Assembly (NCBI GenBank): GCA_947579605.1
Contig: OX388327.1
Span: 8,915,122-8,979,121 of the forward strand
Reading direction: 5' to 3'
Source: Athripsodes cinereus
Lineage: Eukaryota > Arthropoda > Insecta > Trichoptera > Leptoceridae
DNA: 64,000 nt
The notes beneath the pieces are model-generated. The model was not told where the DNA came from, did not search any database, and worked only from the letters and a program-made list of their open reading frames with translations. A program made the translations under genes and the position numbers. Shown piece by piece: positions 1 to 11,795 of this stretch (position 1 is its first letter; each line of letters begins with the position of its first letter).

Positions 1-34
1 GTATTTGAACAACTGTAGTTGGAATATTTTGCTC

Positions 35-340
35 TATGGAGTTTTCGGCCAAGAATAGGTTACTTAATATTTTTGTTACTTTTCGAGTGTCCAGTAAAAT
101 GCAGTTAGTCGTAAAACATCACTAATAAGATATTTAACATTTTAAATTTAGCAACATACATACATATTGGATATGTCGGGATGGTTTATGTAGATTAATG
201 GTCAAGTTAGTTAGGTAAGTCCTTACTGTTTTAATTATTATTCACACTGAGAGGATAGCTCGCATGTTTATTACATGCAGCTGATCTGATGTTTACGCTT
301 CGTGTGGGATATGCTGTGATGGTTTGATAGATAGAGACAG
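35..340 (+). repeat. SINE-like family A, copy 1
   Basis: Family A runs (sense) from TTTTCGAGTGTCC through GCCACCCATTCTGAATGTC, CTTGCATGTTTATTA and a GGCTACCCCACTTGTGGG hairpin to GCCGTGATGGTATGA plus a tetranucleotide tail. This diverged copy ends ATGCTGTGATGGTTTGATAG followed by ATAGAGACAG. Confidence 0.55.
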
Positions 341-681
341 ATGTTTTCTGCCTGAAACGGCCAATGTTCGAATGTTGAATTAAATTCAAGATAAATGTAT
401 TGTACATTATTAAATAAAATACGGAATATCAGGCGGTTTGTGTTGTTACATTCCCCGTTATTTGGCTATGGTTAACGACCATTGTACCTGCCTGTGGTTT
501 ACACTCATCCGAATAAATGAATTTAACCACGTGCCTACCTCTGTATTATACCTTATAATATTTTCAGTTATTACAATATTAAACCCAACGTTCGCTGTGT
601 TGCCCTTCATAATGTATAATTTTAACTGATTACTTTATTAAATTAGAAAACTATGTTTATTAAAAATATGATTAGTAATAG
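341..681. other. No gene seen
   Basis: AT-rich, short frames only; nothing recognisable. Confidence 0.6.
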
Positions 682-828
682 AATTAAAATAGATTTAAAA
701 TAAAACACTGTATTATTTTCACTATGAATAATATTTGACTCGGAGGCCTTTCGTGATGATGATGGGTGATTGATATGATGATTCATAGTGAAAATAATAC
801 AGTGTTTTATTTTAAATCTATTTTAATT
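682..828. repeat. Perfect 48-bp inverted repeat
   Basis: 682-729 is the exact reverse complement of 781-828, separated by a 51-bp loop containing GGAGGCCTTTCGTGATGATG. No coding content. Confidence 0.9.
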
Positions 829-1599
829 TTATTAAAATGAACTTTCATCAAGTTATTCCAAGTACTATACATATCATAGAGCATGTAGCTCAATGGCATA
901 AATATTATTTTGTGTTTCTAAAGCCGCTGTCGTAGGGCACTACGGAGACGTATATTTCTTTTCATTCCTACATTTAAGTTTATATTTTATCCCTATATTT
1001 ATTAATTTCATTTTAACTAGTTTTTATTGAACTTAAAAAAAATACAAAGTTTGTTTAGTAAAAACTATAAAAGTGTACTCACAATCCGTGCAGCAAAATC
1101 GCCTCACAAAATTACGGATAAATGAGAGTGTTTTGCGACTCTTGAAATATTCGTAAAATAGTAATTTCAATATATAATTATAAGTTATAAATGCACAGTA
1201 AACATATTAATTCCCTCAAATTTGAGCAAAACTCGTGCTTCGAGGGATAGTTTCATAATTGTATTCATGTATGTTTGCTTATAATAAAATTAACATAACA
1301 TCAGTAAACGAAATATAAAATAAATCAAAGTCAAATAAAATATAATAATTTGAGTTAATATCATACTATCATATACATATTCCGAATTTCGCAACACATT
1401 GAACAGGTGTAGTAATTATAATTATATGGCCATAGGCCAAATAGTTATGTTAATCGTAGTTTATATCAAAGAACAAATTAAATTTACCGGAATTCATTGT
1501 TTTTTGGTTAGATATGTGTTGGTTCAAACATCAAAAGGAGTCATGAAAATTGAAAAAAAAATTACAAAATTGTTATCTATTGATTATCAAAGCAGAATA
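829..1599. other. No gene seen
   Basis: AT-rich intergenic sequence; no ORF longer than about 70 codons and no repeat recognised. Confidence 0.6.
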
Positions 1600-1796
1600 C
1601 ACTGAGAAAAACACTCACAACGAATCAAGGAATTAACTTTTCGCAAACAAATCATTGGTAAATTTACCAACAATTTGTTTGCGAAAAGTTAATATTATAG
1701 ATTCGTACTAATGAATCGTTTGTACTATCTCTGGTCCTAATCTGATAGTACATACCAATGATTCGTTTTGAAATTTCGTTAGTATTTTTCATAGTG
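1600..1796. mobile_element. Palindromic MITE with TA duplication
   Basis: A 197-bp element with ends CACTGAGAAAAACACT and AGTATTTTTCATAGTG (12-13 of 16 complementary), flanked by TA on both sides. Inside, 1633-1652 and 1673-1692 form a perfect 20-bp stem enclosing the 16-bp palindrome TTGGTAAATTTACCAA. The TA duplication suggests the Tc1/mariner superfamily. Confidence 0.7.
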
Positions 1797-1889
1797 TAGG
1801 TGTACTAAAAGGTAAGATATATTTAATTTCAAAAAAATCTATATGGGTTTTTGTTACGAACCCAAATACAACTTTCACAGTAAGCTCAA

Positions 1890-1995
1890 AAGCTTGTTTC
1901 GTAAAAGGGGAGTTTACCGGTACCTGGGATCGAAACGCGCACCTCTTGTGCACGAGGCCAAGAATGTAGCATCATACTACCGACGAACTCTAAAT
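1890..1995 (-). repeat. Possible tRNA-derived SINE head
   Basis: The minus strand has TCGGTAGTATGATGC (A-box-like), a CCTCGTGCACAAGAGG stem and GCGTTTCGATCCCAGG (B-box-like). No clear body or tail. Confidence 0.3.
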
Positions 1996-2085
1996 ATAAA
2001 TGGCATATTCAGAAAATTGTGGGGTAGACGGAAAGGATTTATTACAACTTAACAGATAAGCACTTCGAATATCTGTTAGTTTTTT

Positions 2086-2350
2086 TCATTCATAGGTACT
2101 ATCACAACATTTCCCACATTTGGGGTAGCCAGTGGACTAACTGAATGTAATAAACATACATGTCGTCCTCTTTGTGCCGATAAAAGTCAATATATTCATG
2201 ATTGGTGGCATACCTCATCACTGAAGTGAAGATGTTTAATGTCCTAAACGTAGTTTTTACGGATAAAACCTACCTTTTTCGGGACACTCGAAATTTAACT
2301 GAAAAATGAGGGAGATATATTAATCTTTGCCGGAGTATTTACGGGCAGTA
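2086..2350 (-). repeat. Family A copy 2
   Basis: Antisense copy: CACATTTGGGGTAGCCAGTG, ATTGGTGGCATACCTCATCA and CGGGACACTCGAAA in order. Confidence 0.7.
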
Positions 2351-3244
2351 AATAGTTATAAATCTATAATAAAATTACATAATTTATTAATTTAAAAGGC
2401 AATTAATAAATAAATACTAAATATAATAATTTGTTTATGATAGTTCAATAAACATTAATTTATTTTGGTAACTTTATTCTGTTAACCCAAATACTAGGTA
2501 GTGTAAAAATCTCAAAATTGTGTTTGCAAAAATGCTAAGTAATCTTAAAACCTCAATATTACTTTTGCAAAGTCGCAAAGTGTATATAATATATTATGTT
2601 AAAAACTCAACATATCACAATATTCTAGTTAAATTTACTCCTGAATAATAGAAAACGCAAACTAAGCAGCGAGGCACGTAGAAAAACGTAAATTTGTCAC
2701 CCTATCTAAAAAAGTCAATATGTCTGGTACGTTTGCTAAAATTACGTGAGTATATTTCTTGTGAACTTTTTTACTTATTCCCTCGAGTAAAGCGCGCGCA
2801 AAATCATATACGTTATCTATGGTCGCTGTTGATTTCGCGCGCTTGCGGTAGGGACGTAAATGTGTAGTATTTTACGTTATTCTGTATTCATATAGGTAGT
2901 ACCTACTCGCGTAGTATGAAGTGCGGCAAATGCTATGAGACTAGCGGTGAAAATTTGAACCGTTTAAGTTTCTTAATTTGAAATGAATAATATTTTATTT
3001 TATTTTATTTATTAGCCAAGCAAAACATACAGTCATTTGTAAACCCAAACAAAATACACACTTTCTGATTAATTTGGTACATATTACAAATAAATATATT
3101 AAATCAAATTGTGTTTATTGTTGTTTTGTGCAAGTAACTATTAATTTTTTTTCATCTTAATGTTTGTTGTATAAGGTTGTACCTGCAGCTGTTAACTTTT
3201 ATTTTATTGTTTTTATTATTATTTTTTTTATTGTTATTTTATTG

Positions 3245-3330
3245 TCTGTCAAATTGTTTTTTTTTCATTGCTATAATATGTTTAACATGTAAAGGGCTCA
3301 CGCCGTGTAAAGTTGATAAAATAATTATAA
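3245..3330 (+). repeat. Retroelement 3' end (family F), copy 1
   Basis: TTTAACATGTAAAGGGCTCA followed by CGCCGTGTAAAGTTGATAAA is shared with 51185-51275, where it ends in an (AATA)n tail. Probably a LINE 3' terminus. Confidence 0.5.
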
Positions 3331-3597
3331 GCGGATATTACTAATAAATCAGTATGTTTACAAATCTACAAAAAGAAAGAAAAAACAACAACACGACAGG
3401 AAATCGAAAAATTTCTGAACATCTGCTTGTGTTTGCTAGGTCATGTACGTCGGCCGTTATGTCAATGTCAAATTAATCCATGTTTTATCTATGTAATTGC
3501 TCTAAAATCTGTACTCATTCTCTGTTGTAACATAACAATCAAGCAATAAATCACAAAATATCTTGACTTTATTTTTTTATTTAAAGTAAAACTTAAA

Positions 3598-3720
3598 ATC
3601 ATCATCTTGCTCTTCAACGCTGCTCTCAGGAGCACAAGGGAGAAACCAGCCTATTCCATTCAGAGCGTCTCCGTGTTACCTGAATCACCTCTCTCCACGA
3701 CATGACATTCGCTCTAGTGT
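3598..3720 (-). mobile_element. LINE family D 3' fragment (D1)
   Basis: The minus strand matches the last roughly 120 bp of LINE D: an ATGATG tail, then the region encoding the LAQ/EWRRL C-terminus (CTCTCAGGAGCACAAGGG on the + strand). Confidence 0.65.
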
Positions 3721-4087
3721 AAACTTAAAATACACCTCTTTAACCTTATTTATAATTAAATATTATTCTATAATCAAAACTTCACACGACTAAGAAACGC
3801 AGTCGAACTCTTTTACCATACAGTACTATAAATACTACTACTAGCGCCCTCCGTTTCATAATCGTTCTACGATTATTTTGTTAACTTAACTTCACACTAC
3901 TAGGTACGTTGGGTAAGTTAGTAGGGAGTCACAGCACAGTAGGTATATAGTAGAATACCAATATAATATTGTACCTAACCACCTCTATGCGTAGTATAAT
4001 GTTTTCAGTGTCTATCCGTTTTCCGTAGGGTGCGCGCAGCAACCCTGACCTGACTGAAACAATCAGCTGTTCTTTCGCGAGTGATTG

Positions 4088-4560
4088 TTTTGTTGTTGCG
4101 CTTCGCCGTGAAACATTATTATACAATAATTCAAAACTAGAACTTTTATTTTTTTTCTATTCAATTTATTCAATGAAATAAAGATTATATTCTATCGTGC
4201 TTTGTTATTCATTTGAAATATATATATAAAGTATAATAAATTCTTTCACAATTGTTTTGTTGTCTTTTGTTGTGGAACGTTTTACAATAATTTGAAATTA
4301 AATCCCTCGCTTTTTATCAAATTTAAATATTAGAATGTTGTTCTAGTGTTCTGTTTTTAATTATTTATTTTCTACGATAGATTATTTCGGTATTGTTTTG
4401 CTGTTCTTGTTGTGAAACATTCTATCTTCTTCTTCGCCCTCGCCTTTATCCCATTTACTTGGGGTCGGCTAGCTTGTGAAACATTCTATAATAATTCAAA
4501 ATCAAAATAAAAATCCTTCGCGTTCTACTATTCAAATTTGAATATAGAATTTTATAATCA
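4088..4560 (+). repeat. Degenerate tandem repeat, three units of about 140-170 bp
   Basis: Units start TGTTTTGTTGTTGCGC (4088), TGTTTTGTTGTCTTTTG (4253) and TGTTTTGCTGTTCTTG (4394). Each continues GTG(A/G)AAC(A/G)TT, then ACAATAATT(C/T)(A/G)AA. The third unit is disrupted by the 48-bp retro-insertion at 4426. Confidence 0.55.
4426..4473 (-). mobile_element. 48-bp retroelement 3' end with 16-bp target duplication
   Basis: On the minus strand GCCGACCCCAAGTAAATGG, GATAAAGGCGAGGGC and a (GAA)n tail form a LINE or SINE 3' end. The 48 bp is flanked exactly by TTGTGAAACATTCTAT at 4410-4425 and 4474-4489. Confidence 0.75.
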
Positions 4561-4569
4561 TTCGTAGTT

Positions 4570-7500
4570 GATATTATTTCTCCGTGACGAGATAAAAACG
4601 TTTTTATAAATATGTTTTCTTTCATGTTATACATTTATCGTTGTTTTCAAATAATTGTATTTTTGTGATGACGCGCTTTGAAGATGTAAAAAGTTAAATC
4701 CTAGTGGACAATGTTTATGTTTTTATTTCTTTTTTGTTATGATTTTCATTAGGTATATTTTGCAATCGAGAGGTAAATATGTATAATTAATATTATGTAG
4801 GTAATAGGAAGATTGATTTTAATTTCGGAATCCTTGGCATAAAGTCCGTGGTTCGAATTCTAATACCGACATGCTGCACCTTAACAATACAAGATATTGT
4901 TTACAAGACTATTGACATGGATAAGGTTTTGCAAGGTTTCATTAATAATTAAATAAATCTTTAACTATATATATATTATAAGTTAGATTATGGGAGCTCT
5001 ATTTTAAATTTATAAACAATATGTTGATACTTATAAAAGGCGCGTGTTGAATATTGAACTCAGAATAATTAACACGTGTTATTAAAGAGACACGAGTTTA
5101 ACGAGGTTAACCTTGTAGACACTTGCTTAGGAGACACGTGTGTTATTATTTTGAACAAAGAAAATCCTTGAACGATACACATGGACAAAGAATCAAGATA
5201 TGAACTTTAATAATTGTTTATATAAAAAAAGGTTAAAACATAACTGAATGTTTGTGAGGAAGATGAGGTAAGTTGCATTTGGGTTTTGTTGAACTGATAA
5301 TTTACTTGAGACAATAATAGGAAATTCTATAACTTACTTGGGATTTGCTTAGTCTGAAACTTTATAAAGATATATATTAACAATTGTAAACATTTCGAAT
5401 AAGAAAATGTTTGTAAAATTGTATTGAATATTAAATTCCTCACTATTATAATAGTCAAGTTAGGTTTTATTGAAGTATTAAAACTGCTTGATACTTTGTA
5501 AAAGTTATTTATATATAAATAATTAAAATATTGTAAATAGAAATGATATTCTTACAATGAAATTGATGTTTCTTAAGGAAATTCGATTTACGAAAAACTG
5601 ATAAAAGTTACCCAACGCTTCGATTTAGTTATTGACACGTGTCGTCTGTTTATAAGAATATCATGAAGTATCCATCGATTTTTAAACTGTAAGGATAAAA
5701 GGAGTGTTATATTTTGATTTTCTGAGAATATTTATGTACGAAATGAGGGAAGTTATAATGGCTTGTTTTATTGTAAGTTGCAATCAGAATGAATTTATTC
5801 GAGTAAGTAAATTCGCCGAATGTTAAATAGATAAGAAAATAGCATTTATTAACAATTCAGTTATTTATTTTGACAAAGTGAGGTAAATGGATAGATGTTT
5901 TAATTTAAATTACATAATTAAGATTGGGGTATGTATTTATGAAGTGTTTTAAGGAATTGTATTCAAGATCATAAACAACTTTTACTGTTTTATTGAGATT
6001 GAAGTTTCATTTTATCTATAGTTTTGGGATCTTAGTTGACTGATAAATACGAATTGTTTATATAAATAATAACTTAGTACTTATATGAAATGGTGGTAAT
6101 AGTTGGTTGAAGCGTTATAACCCTGGATTTATTGGGTTCATGGAGATATACTTCAACATGGAGAGTAGATACTAGTATCTACTTGGGTGAAGAAAGTAGG
6201 TAGGTACCAAATTGAATTTTAGACAAAGAAATGGGAGATTATAAATATGAGGTCACAACATCGACTCGGGATAGTGTTTTCTTGCAAGGAGATGAGAGAG
6301 GAATAAAATTAAATTCAGTGTTGTATTTTGATTTTTGGTGTACTCCTCTCCAAGTAGAAATTAAAATATGTTTTTTTCTTCTTTTGTGATTATCTCTATT
6401 TTGAGATAATAAGAAATCATCCTAAATTAAAATCAATAAAATTCTAAAATTAAATTCAGTGTTTTCAATGTCGAGAATTGCAGAATATATCATCTTTAAC
6501 CGAAGTTAAGATTCTTTTCTATTTTTTTTAATTTTATTTTATAGAATTTAACTGTTTTGAATATTTTATTTTAAAAATTTTCTTTTATCTTATTAAATGT
6601 CTCTTTTAAAGTAAAGTTTGATAATTTCTTGTGAGATTGACTAGTTTGATATTTTATTTTCTACATTGTTAGATTTGTAGACTAGCATTGTTTGCAATTT
6701 TGTCTTGTGGAGGATTACTCAATTATGTGAACAGAGTCGAATTCAGAACATAAAATTATTTTATTTTCCCAAATTAATAAAATTTGGATAACTAATATTA
6801 TTTGTAAATTTAATTTATAGACATTACTTGATAATAAGAGCAGGGACGGACTCAGAAACATTGAATAAATTTTTATTTTTATGAAATTTTGAATACTAAC
6901 TTGAGCATGAATTTTTAAACTCATATTTATTTTATGTAAATATCTCTTATTATATCATAAACTAACGTCCCACCATCCACACCCACAAGTCCCAGCGTGG
7001 AATACTGGGATACCCAGCGTGAAAAAATTAAAATTCGTGATTAAACTTCTTCCGGTTATCATGGCCGCAAGGCTAAGCGAATTCCGCAGAAAATATTATA
7101 TTATTATATTTTATTTTGCATGAAAATATATATGTATTATATTCTCTTAATTTATCATATTTGTATACTAACGGGGCTGGACGTAGCGAATGCAAGGTTG
7201 GTCCAGATCGGATTAAGCGTGAGATGGAGCTTAATCTACTAACGAAAACAAGATTTTATTGTTAAATTAACAAAAATAGTCAGTGACTGAATTTTGTAAA
7301 ATTTTGGTTCAGTAAAATATTTCATCTCGATGCGCCCCTGGCGCTTTAGACATATACTAGTTATGAATGAAACCATATGCCATTTATAAATAAAACTGCA
7401 TTCAAAACTAATCTGTAATATAATTACAGAAATAAACTTTCGATAACGTTGAATCATAAATTGATGAAATTTATGTCATTGACTATTTCTAACAGATAAC

Positions 7501-8485
7501 ATGGATTTCTGTGGTACATAAAAAAATTTTGATATTTATTCTTGATTGTTATTGTGTGTTGTTTTCTTTGTGTATTTTCAGCAATAAGGTAAGGCTTTTA
7601 TACTTGCTAAAGTCGAGTATAAAAGGAAATAATTTATTAATTACTAACCTTTATGTACAACAGAAAATTAAATTTTGATTTTTATAAAATTATGCTTTTA
7701 TGTGTTCTGAATAGAAATTATTGTTCGTTTTCCACTGATAAAATTTTCTTTTATAAATCGTAAACACAACGTAGAAAGGGTCCTTTACGTAAATTTTCTT
7801 TTCTCTAAATGTATCATGAGCCAATATCTTTGAAGAAACGAAAATTGTTGAATTTAGCGACCGACACTTTTGACGGGCATTACATTAAACGTTCGGAAAT
7901 AATTTTAATTACAGTGACGTGTGAACAGATTTGGGTAGACTAGCGAGTATATATTATTATGTACGTATGACATCTTTACACACAACGAATATAATTATTC
8001 ATAGATCTTATAAGTAGGTAGGTGATATGAAAGTATTTTTGTATTATTAAATTTTAATCGGAATATTATAAAGACGTAATTGCGAAAAGAAATTTATAAA
8101 TTTGCATAGATTGGATAAACTCGATTCCTTTTTAGTTTAATTACTTCCAACTCAGAGGATAAATACGTATTTATTCTCTCGTCGAAATAAATAAATATAT
8201 TTTATTTATTTCCTGTCAATGTGGTCTCAACGGTTTTTCTTTTTCTTCCTCTTGAATGTGGGAAGGGACCACGACACTATCCAGGGTGTATTTGGATTCT
8301 ATTATATAATGAAATTTATGTTTGTAGCTTTGAAACGGTATATACATATATTTACAGAAAAATATGTGTATATACCGTTCATATTGGTAGGTATGTGAAA
8401 TTTAAAAAAGAATACAGAAAATACCTTAATTTTTCTTGAATGTGTATACCTATTTATGTATTTATATTATATTTTATTTTTTAAT
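4570..8485. other. Gene-free AT-rich stretch
   Basis: Only short chance frames. A possible B-box-like GTGGTTCGAATTC at about 4850 lacks supporting structure. 6960-7240 is slightly GC-richer (CCCAGCGTG repeated, GATTAAGC/GCTTAATC inverted) but I cannot classify it. Confidence 0.55.
8335..8378. repeat. 16-bp inverted repeat
   Basis: ACGGTATATACATATA (8335-8350) pairs with TATGTGTATATACCGT (8363-8378), 15 of 16. Confidence 0.6.
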
Positions 8486-8665
8486 AGTGAAACATTCACC
8501 ATCTTCAATCCATCGATGAGGTGTGTCACTCATTCTAAATGTCTTATTTTTATTGTACTAGAAGACAACCTGCTTGTTCAATACAATATATTACACAACA
8601 GGACAACATACAGTCAGTACGCTGGCTACCCCACTTTTTAGGAGAAGCCATTATGATATAGATAT
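8486..8665 (+). repeat. Family A copy 3
   Basis: Contains CACTCATTCTAAATGTC, GTACGCTGGCTACCCCACTT and GCCATTATGATATAGATATA (tail). Confidence 0.55.
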
Positions 8666-9029
8666 ATAAAATTCAGATTTTTTTTTTATTTTTTATATTT
8701 TTATTTTTTTATTCCTCTTAAAGGACACAAACAGTTCAAATTAACAAATATTAACAGTCATATTTTTCCAGAAAACAAACCAATCAAGGTCCCGCAAATT
8801 ACCGAAGCGTATGACGAACAAGTAAAGTTGCAAGTAAACAGTTATAACACAAACTCACCCCATTTTTTGGAATTCCACCCATTTGACATTTATAATATGA
8901 GTGATTTAGCTACTGAAAAAACGTAAAAGTGTTATGTTTTCATATAACACGTCTCAAAAAATGCGTACAATTTAAGTCAATATTTTTTTAATATCCATGC
9001 AATATATACATATCAATTATTGTAAGGCT

Positions 9030-9074
9030 ATTTACACCGTGTCAAATGCTCGATGTTTTGACATGGGTGTAAAT
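9030..9074. repeat. Imperfect 17-bp inverted repeat
   Basis: ATTTACACCGTGTCAAA pairs with TTTGACATGGGTGTAAAT around a 10-base loop with one bulge. Confidence 0.55.
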
Positions 9075-9310
9075 AATTTACTATTGCCGTAAATAAAATC
9101 GTTAGTTCCTTGTATTATTTGTGTTTTATTTAATGGTGTGCAATCAACTTTATTTTTGTTTTGATATAATGACCGAAAATATTACGGTCAATTTTGTTAT
9201 TCACGATAAATTTCATGTATCTATATTCTTTAATACATTTAAAAGAACTCAGTATTTTATATTTGAAAATTTGAGATTTATTAACATTGTCTTCTTTTTA
9301 CACTCCATTT

Positions 9311-9777
9311 ATGCTACAATCCGTTGGATTGGTCTGCAACGAGTTTCGATTTTCTTCTCCATTCCTCCCTATTTTCTGCTAGTCTCTTTAATTCTCTCTA
9401 ATAATATGTGTTCATATCCTTATTCACTTGGTCCATATTATATGTCTCTTAGTCAGCCTCTACCATTTCTGCCTTCAGTCTTGCCCTCCGCGATGGTGAT
9501 GAGCAGGCCTGGGTGCCTGATGTTGTGGCCAATCCAGGTAGCTCGTTGTGTATTTGTTTATTTATTTATTTCATTATTCTTGCACATAATCATTCACATA
9601 ACAAAATCAACAAATCAGTTTACATAAGAACAAATGTGATGATTGCAGTGGCGAGATTATCGCTTTATAGTGATTTTTTCCATCTTGTTGGCTGTTTTTT
9701 TTTAAGAAGTTGGCTATTTTCGCCTATTCTGATTAACACCTCTTCGTTTTTGACCGACCAATGGATTTGTTAAATGA
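9311..9777 (-). mobile_element. RTE LINE fragment (R2), split by repeat B
   Basis: The minus strand reproduces the RTE 3' end of 16640-16970 (AGACCAATCCAACGGATTG through to the HWSE/VNEEVL region). It is interrupted at 9550-9684 by a family B element. The long open frame on the + strand here is only antisense of the RT C-terminus. Confidence 0.75.
9550..9684 (-). mobile_element. SINE/LINE-tail family B, copy 1, nested in R2
   Basis: About 135 bp reading on the minus strand from GATAATCTCGCCACTGCA to a (AATA)n tail. It splits the RTE fragment exactly, with TTGT repeated at both edges (9546-9549 and 9685-9688). The RTE sequence is continuous when B is removed. Other copies are at about 21563-21690 and 25160-25292. 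Confidence 0.7.
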
Positions 9778-9779
9778 CT

Positions 9780-10470
9780 AAAAAAATATTAAATCTTACT
9801 GGAATAGCGCGACATGTCTTAAGTTAACCCTGGCTAAATGAAAAACTTTAAAGAAAATTGGAAAGGATAAATTTTAGTCACGCATAAAGTTGGAGCAATG
9901 CTAATAATCTTTGTTTATGAGTGAGGTATAATTTTAATCAGGTTTAATAGTTGTTTTAATTAGTATATTTTGGCTGTACATTATTTTACGTACCGAAATA
10001 TATACGTTATCTCGATTGAATATATAAGCTTAATTATGATAAATCTTGTCATTTGTACCGATTTGTTCTTTATTATTATAACATTTTATCGATAATAGTC
10101 ATGCTTGCAAAGCTACAAACATATGTTTCCCTATTATTATTAAACTTTGTATAGAAATTCAGTGTCACATTGTATGATTTATTAGATGCTATTACCTTAT
10201 ATACGGTTACATAATGTGTATGTTTTACATATGTTTCCCATTTCCCTATGATAAATGATATCATTAACAGGTAGTTCGTTAGTCTTATCTAAGACAAGGG
10301 TTTTTAATTAAACTTTAATAACCTTTATGTATGTCACGCACTAATTATGAAATTGGTGAAAAAATATAGAATAGGTACAATGGCTGTGTTCCCGTGGAGA
10401 GCATTAAAGGGTAATTGGAATAATAATTGGCAGTGTATATAATGCTAAAAAATTTGTCAATTTTAAAAAG
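9780..10470. other. No gene seen
   Basis: AT-rich sequence between the R2 fragment and the 65-bp array. Confidence 0.6.
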
Positions 10471-10472
10471 CT

Positions 10473-10793
10473 AGATTCTTAGAGATTTTTTGTTCAATAT
10501 ATTCGACATCCAAGCGAGGTCTTGGGTTTGAGATTTTAGATTCTAAGAGATTTTTTGATCAATATATTCGACATCCAAGCGAGGTCCTGGGTTTGAGATT
10601 TTAGATTCTAAGAGATTTTTTGATCAATATATTCGACATCCAAGCGAGGTCTTGGGTTTGAGATTTTAGATTCTAAGAGATTTTTTGATCAATATATTCG
10701 ACATCCAAGCGAGGTCTTGGGTTTGAGATTTTAGATTCTAAGAGATTTTTTGATCAATATATTCGACATCCAAGCGAGGTCTTGGGTTTGAGT
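10473..10793 (+). repeat. 65-bp tandem array, five units
   Basis: Anchor GACATCCAAGCGAGGTC recurs at 10505, 10570, 10635, 10700 and 10765, an exact 65-bp period. Each unit includes CTTGGGTTTGAGATTTTA; the last reads GGGTTTGAGTTCCATCACCA, resembling a tRNA T arm and B box. Confidence 0.95.
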
Positions 10794-11433
10794 TCCATCA
10801 CCAACCTAATTATATTACACATTTTATTTTATGCACGTGAAAATAATCCATGTAATAGAGACGATTTTATCACGAAAAGGGCGATATTCTTCAACTAATT
10901 CCCGGGGTAATTAACAGAAAAGAGAAAACATTTTCTTAAAAATTTTGACAATTTGTCGTAACTAGTGCAATCTCACCAGTGGTAATATTTCTTGATCAAA
11001 CATAGTCAACAAGTTTCACTTACTTCGCAGTAACGTGAAATTCGTTAAAATTTAACTACGGTTTAAGCTAATGATGTGTGAATTGTTTTAGCAAATTACA
11101 TATATGTGTATGTAATGAAAAACATGTTCTGTTTGAGTATTTATTTGTATATGATAATGAGAAATCGTGTCATTAAATCAGAACCATAATCACCATTTAC
11201 AGGGAATGCCGTGAGCAGTATCAGTAGATACCAGCTAATAGAAGAAATTATCACCATTACAATAATTAAGTAATTTCGTAGCGATTGCATACGAGGCCAA
11301 GGCTCTTGATACCCTCTTGAGAGGTTATAGTGACCATGGTAATGACAAAGCAATTATATTGATATGCGTGCATAACTGTTTTTTGCATAGTGTTTGAAAT
11401 ATTAACTCCATAACTAACGAACCAAACACACCT

Positions 11434-11795
11434 AAACATTTGTTGCTGACTGGTCGAACTAGCAGCTTAATTGTTCTAGCCATTTAGACGGGAGATCGCG
11501 ATCCATTTGTGATCCGAAATATGAGATCCCATAAAGATGGTTGCTTCTATGGTGAACCTTACATCGTGACAGTGAGAATGGTGGAATTGGTGAACGTTGT
11601 CCATGGACACCGAAAGTTATCACTCAATCCAGCCTAGAGCCAATTCATAAGCTTTGGGACGCCTTTCTCACTTCTTTCGATTAGATTTTGTACAATGTAA
11701 CATTGTGTAAATATGGTTCTCCAATCGAGAAGTCTGATTGGTTATGTCATCTGCACCCAAATCCGGTTAAACGATTCAAAAATTAGTATTTGTAA
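11434..11795 (+). repeat. Interspersed element family C, copy 1
   Basis: Contains AAACATTTGTTGCTGACTGG, GGGAGATCGCGATCCATTTG, GGTGAACGTTGTCCATGGAC and AATCCGGTTAA. It is repeated in inverse orientation at 38620-38975, and 24345-24425 holds a short fragment. No TSD or coding sequence recognised; possibly a MITE. Confidence 0.6.

Noticed and set aside
1843..2052. 69-codon + strand frame
   Set aside because: Overlaps a possible SINE head on the other strand and has no recognisable domain.
4835..4870. tRNA or SINE B box (GTGGTTCGAATTC)
   Set aside because: No A box, stems or body around it; probably chance or too decayed.
9121..9627. 168-codon + strand frame
   Set aside because: Most of it is antisense of RTE fragment R2 and the family B insertion; the same antisense peptide appears opposite the RTE at 16628-16969.
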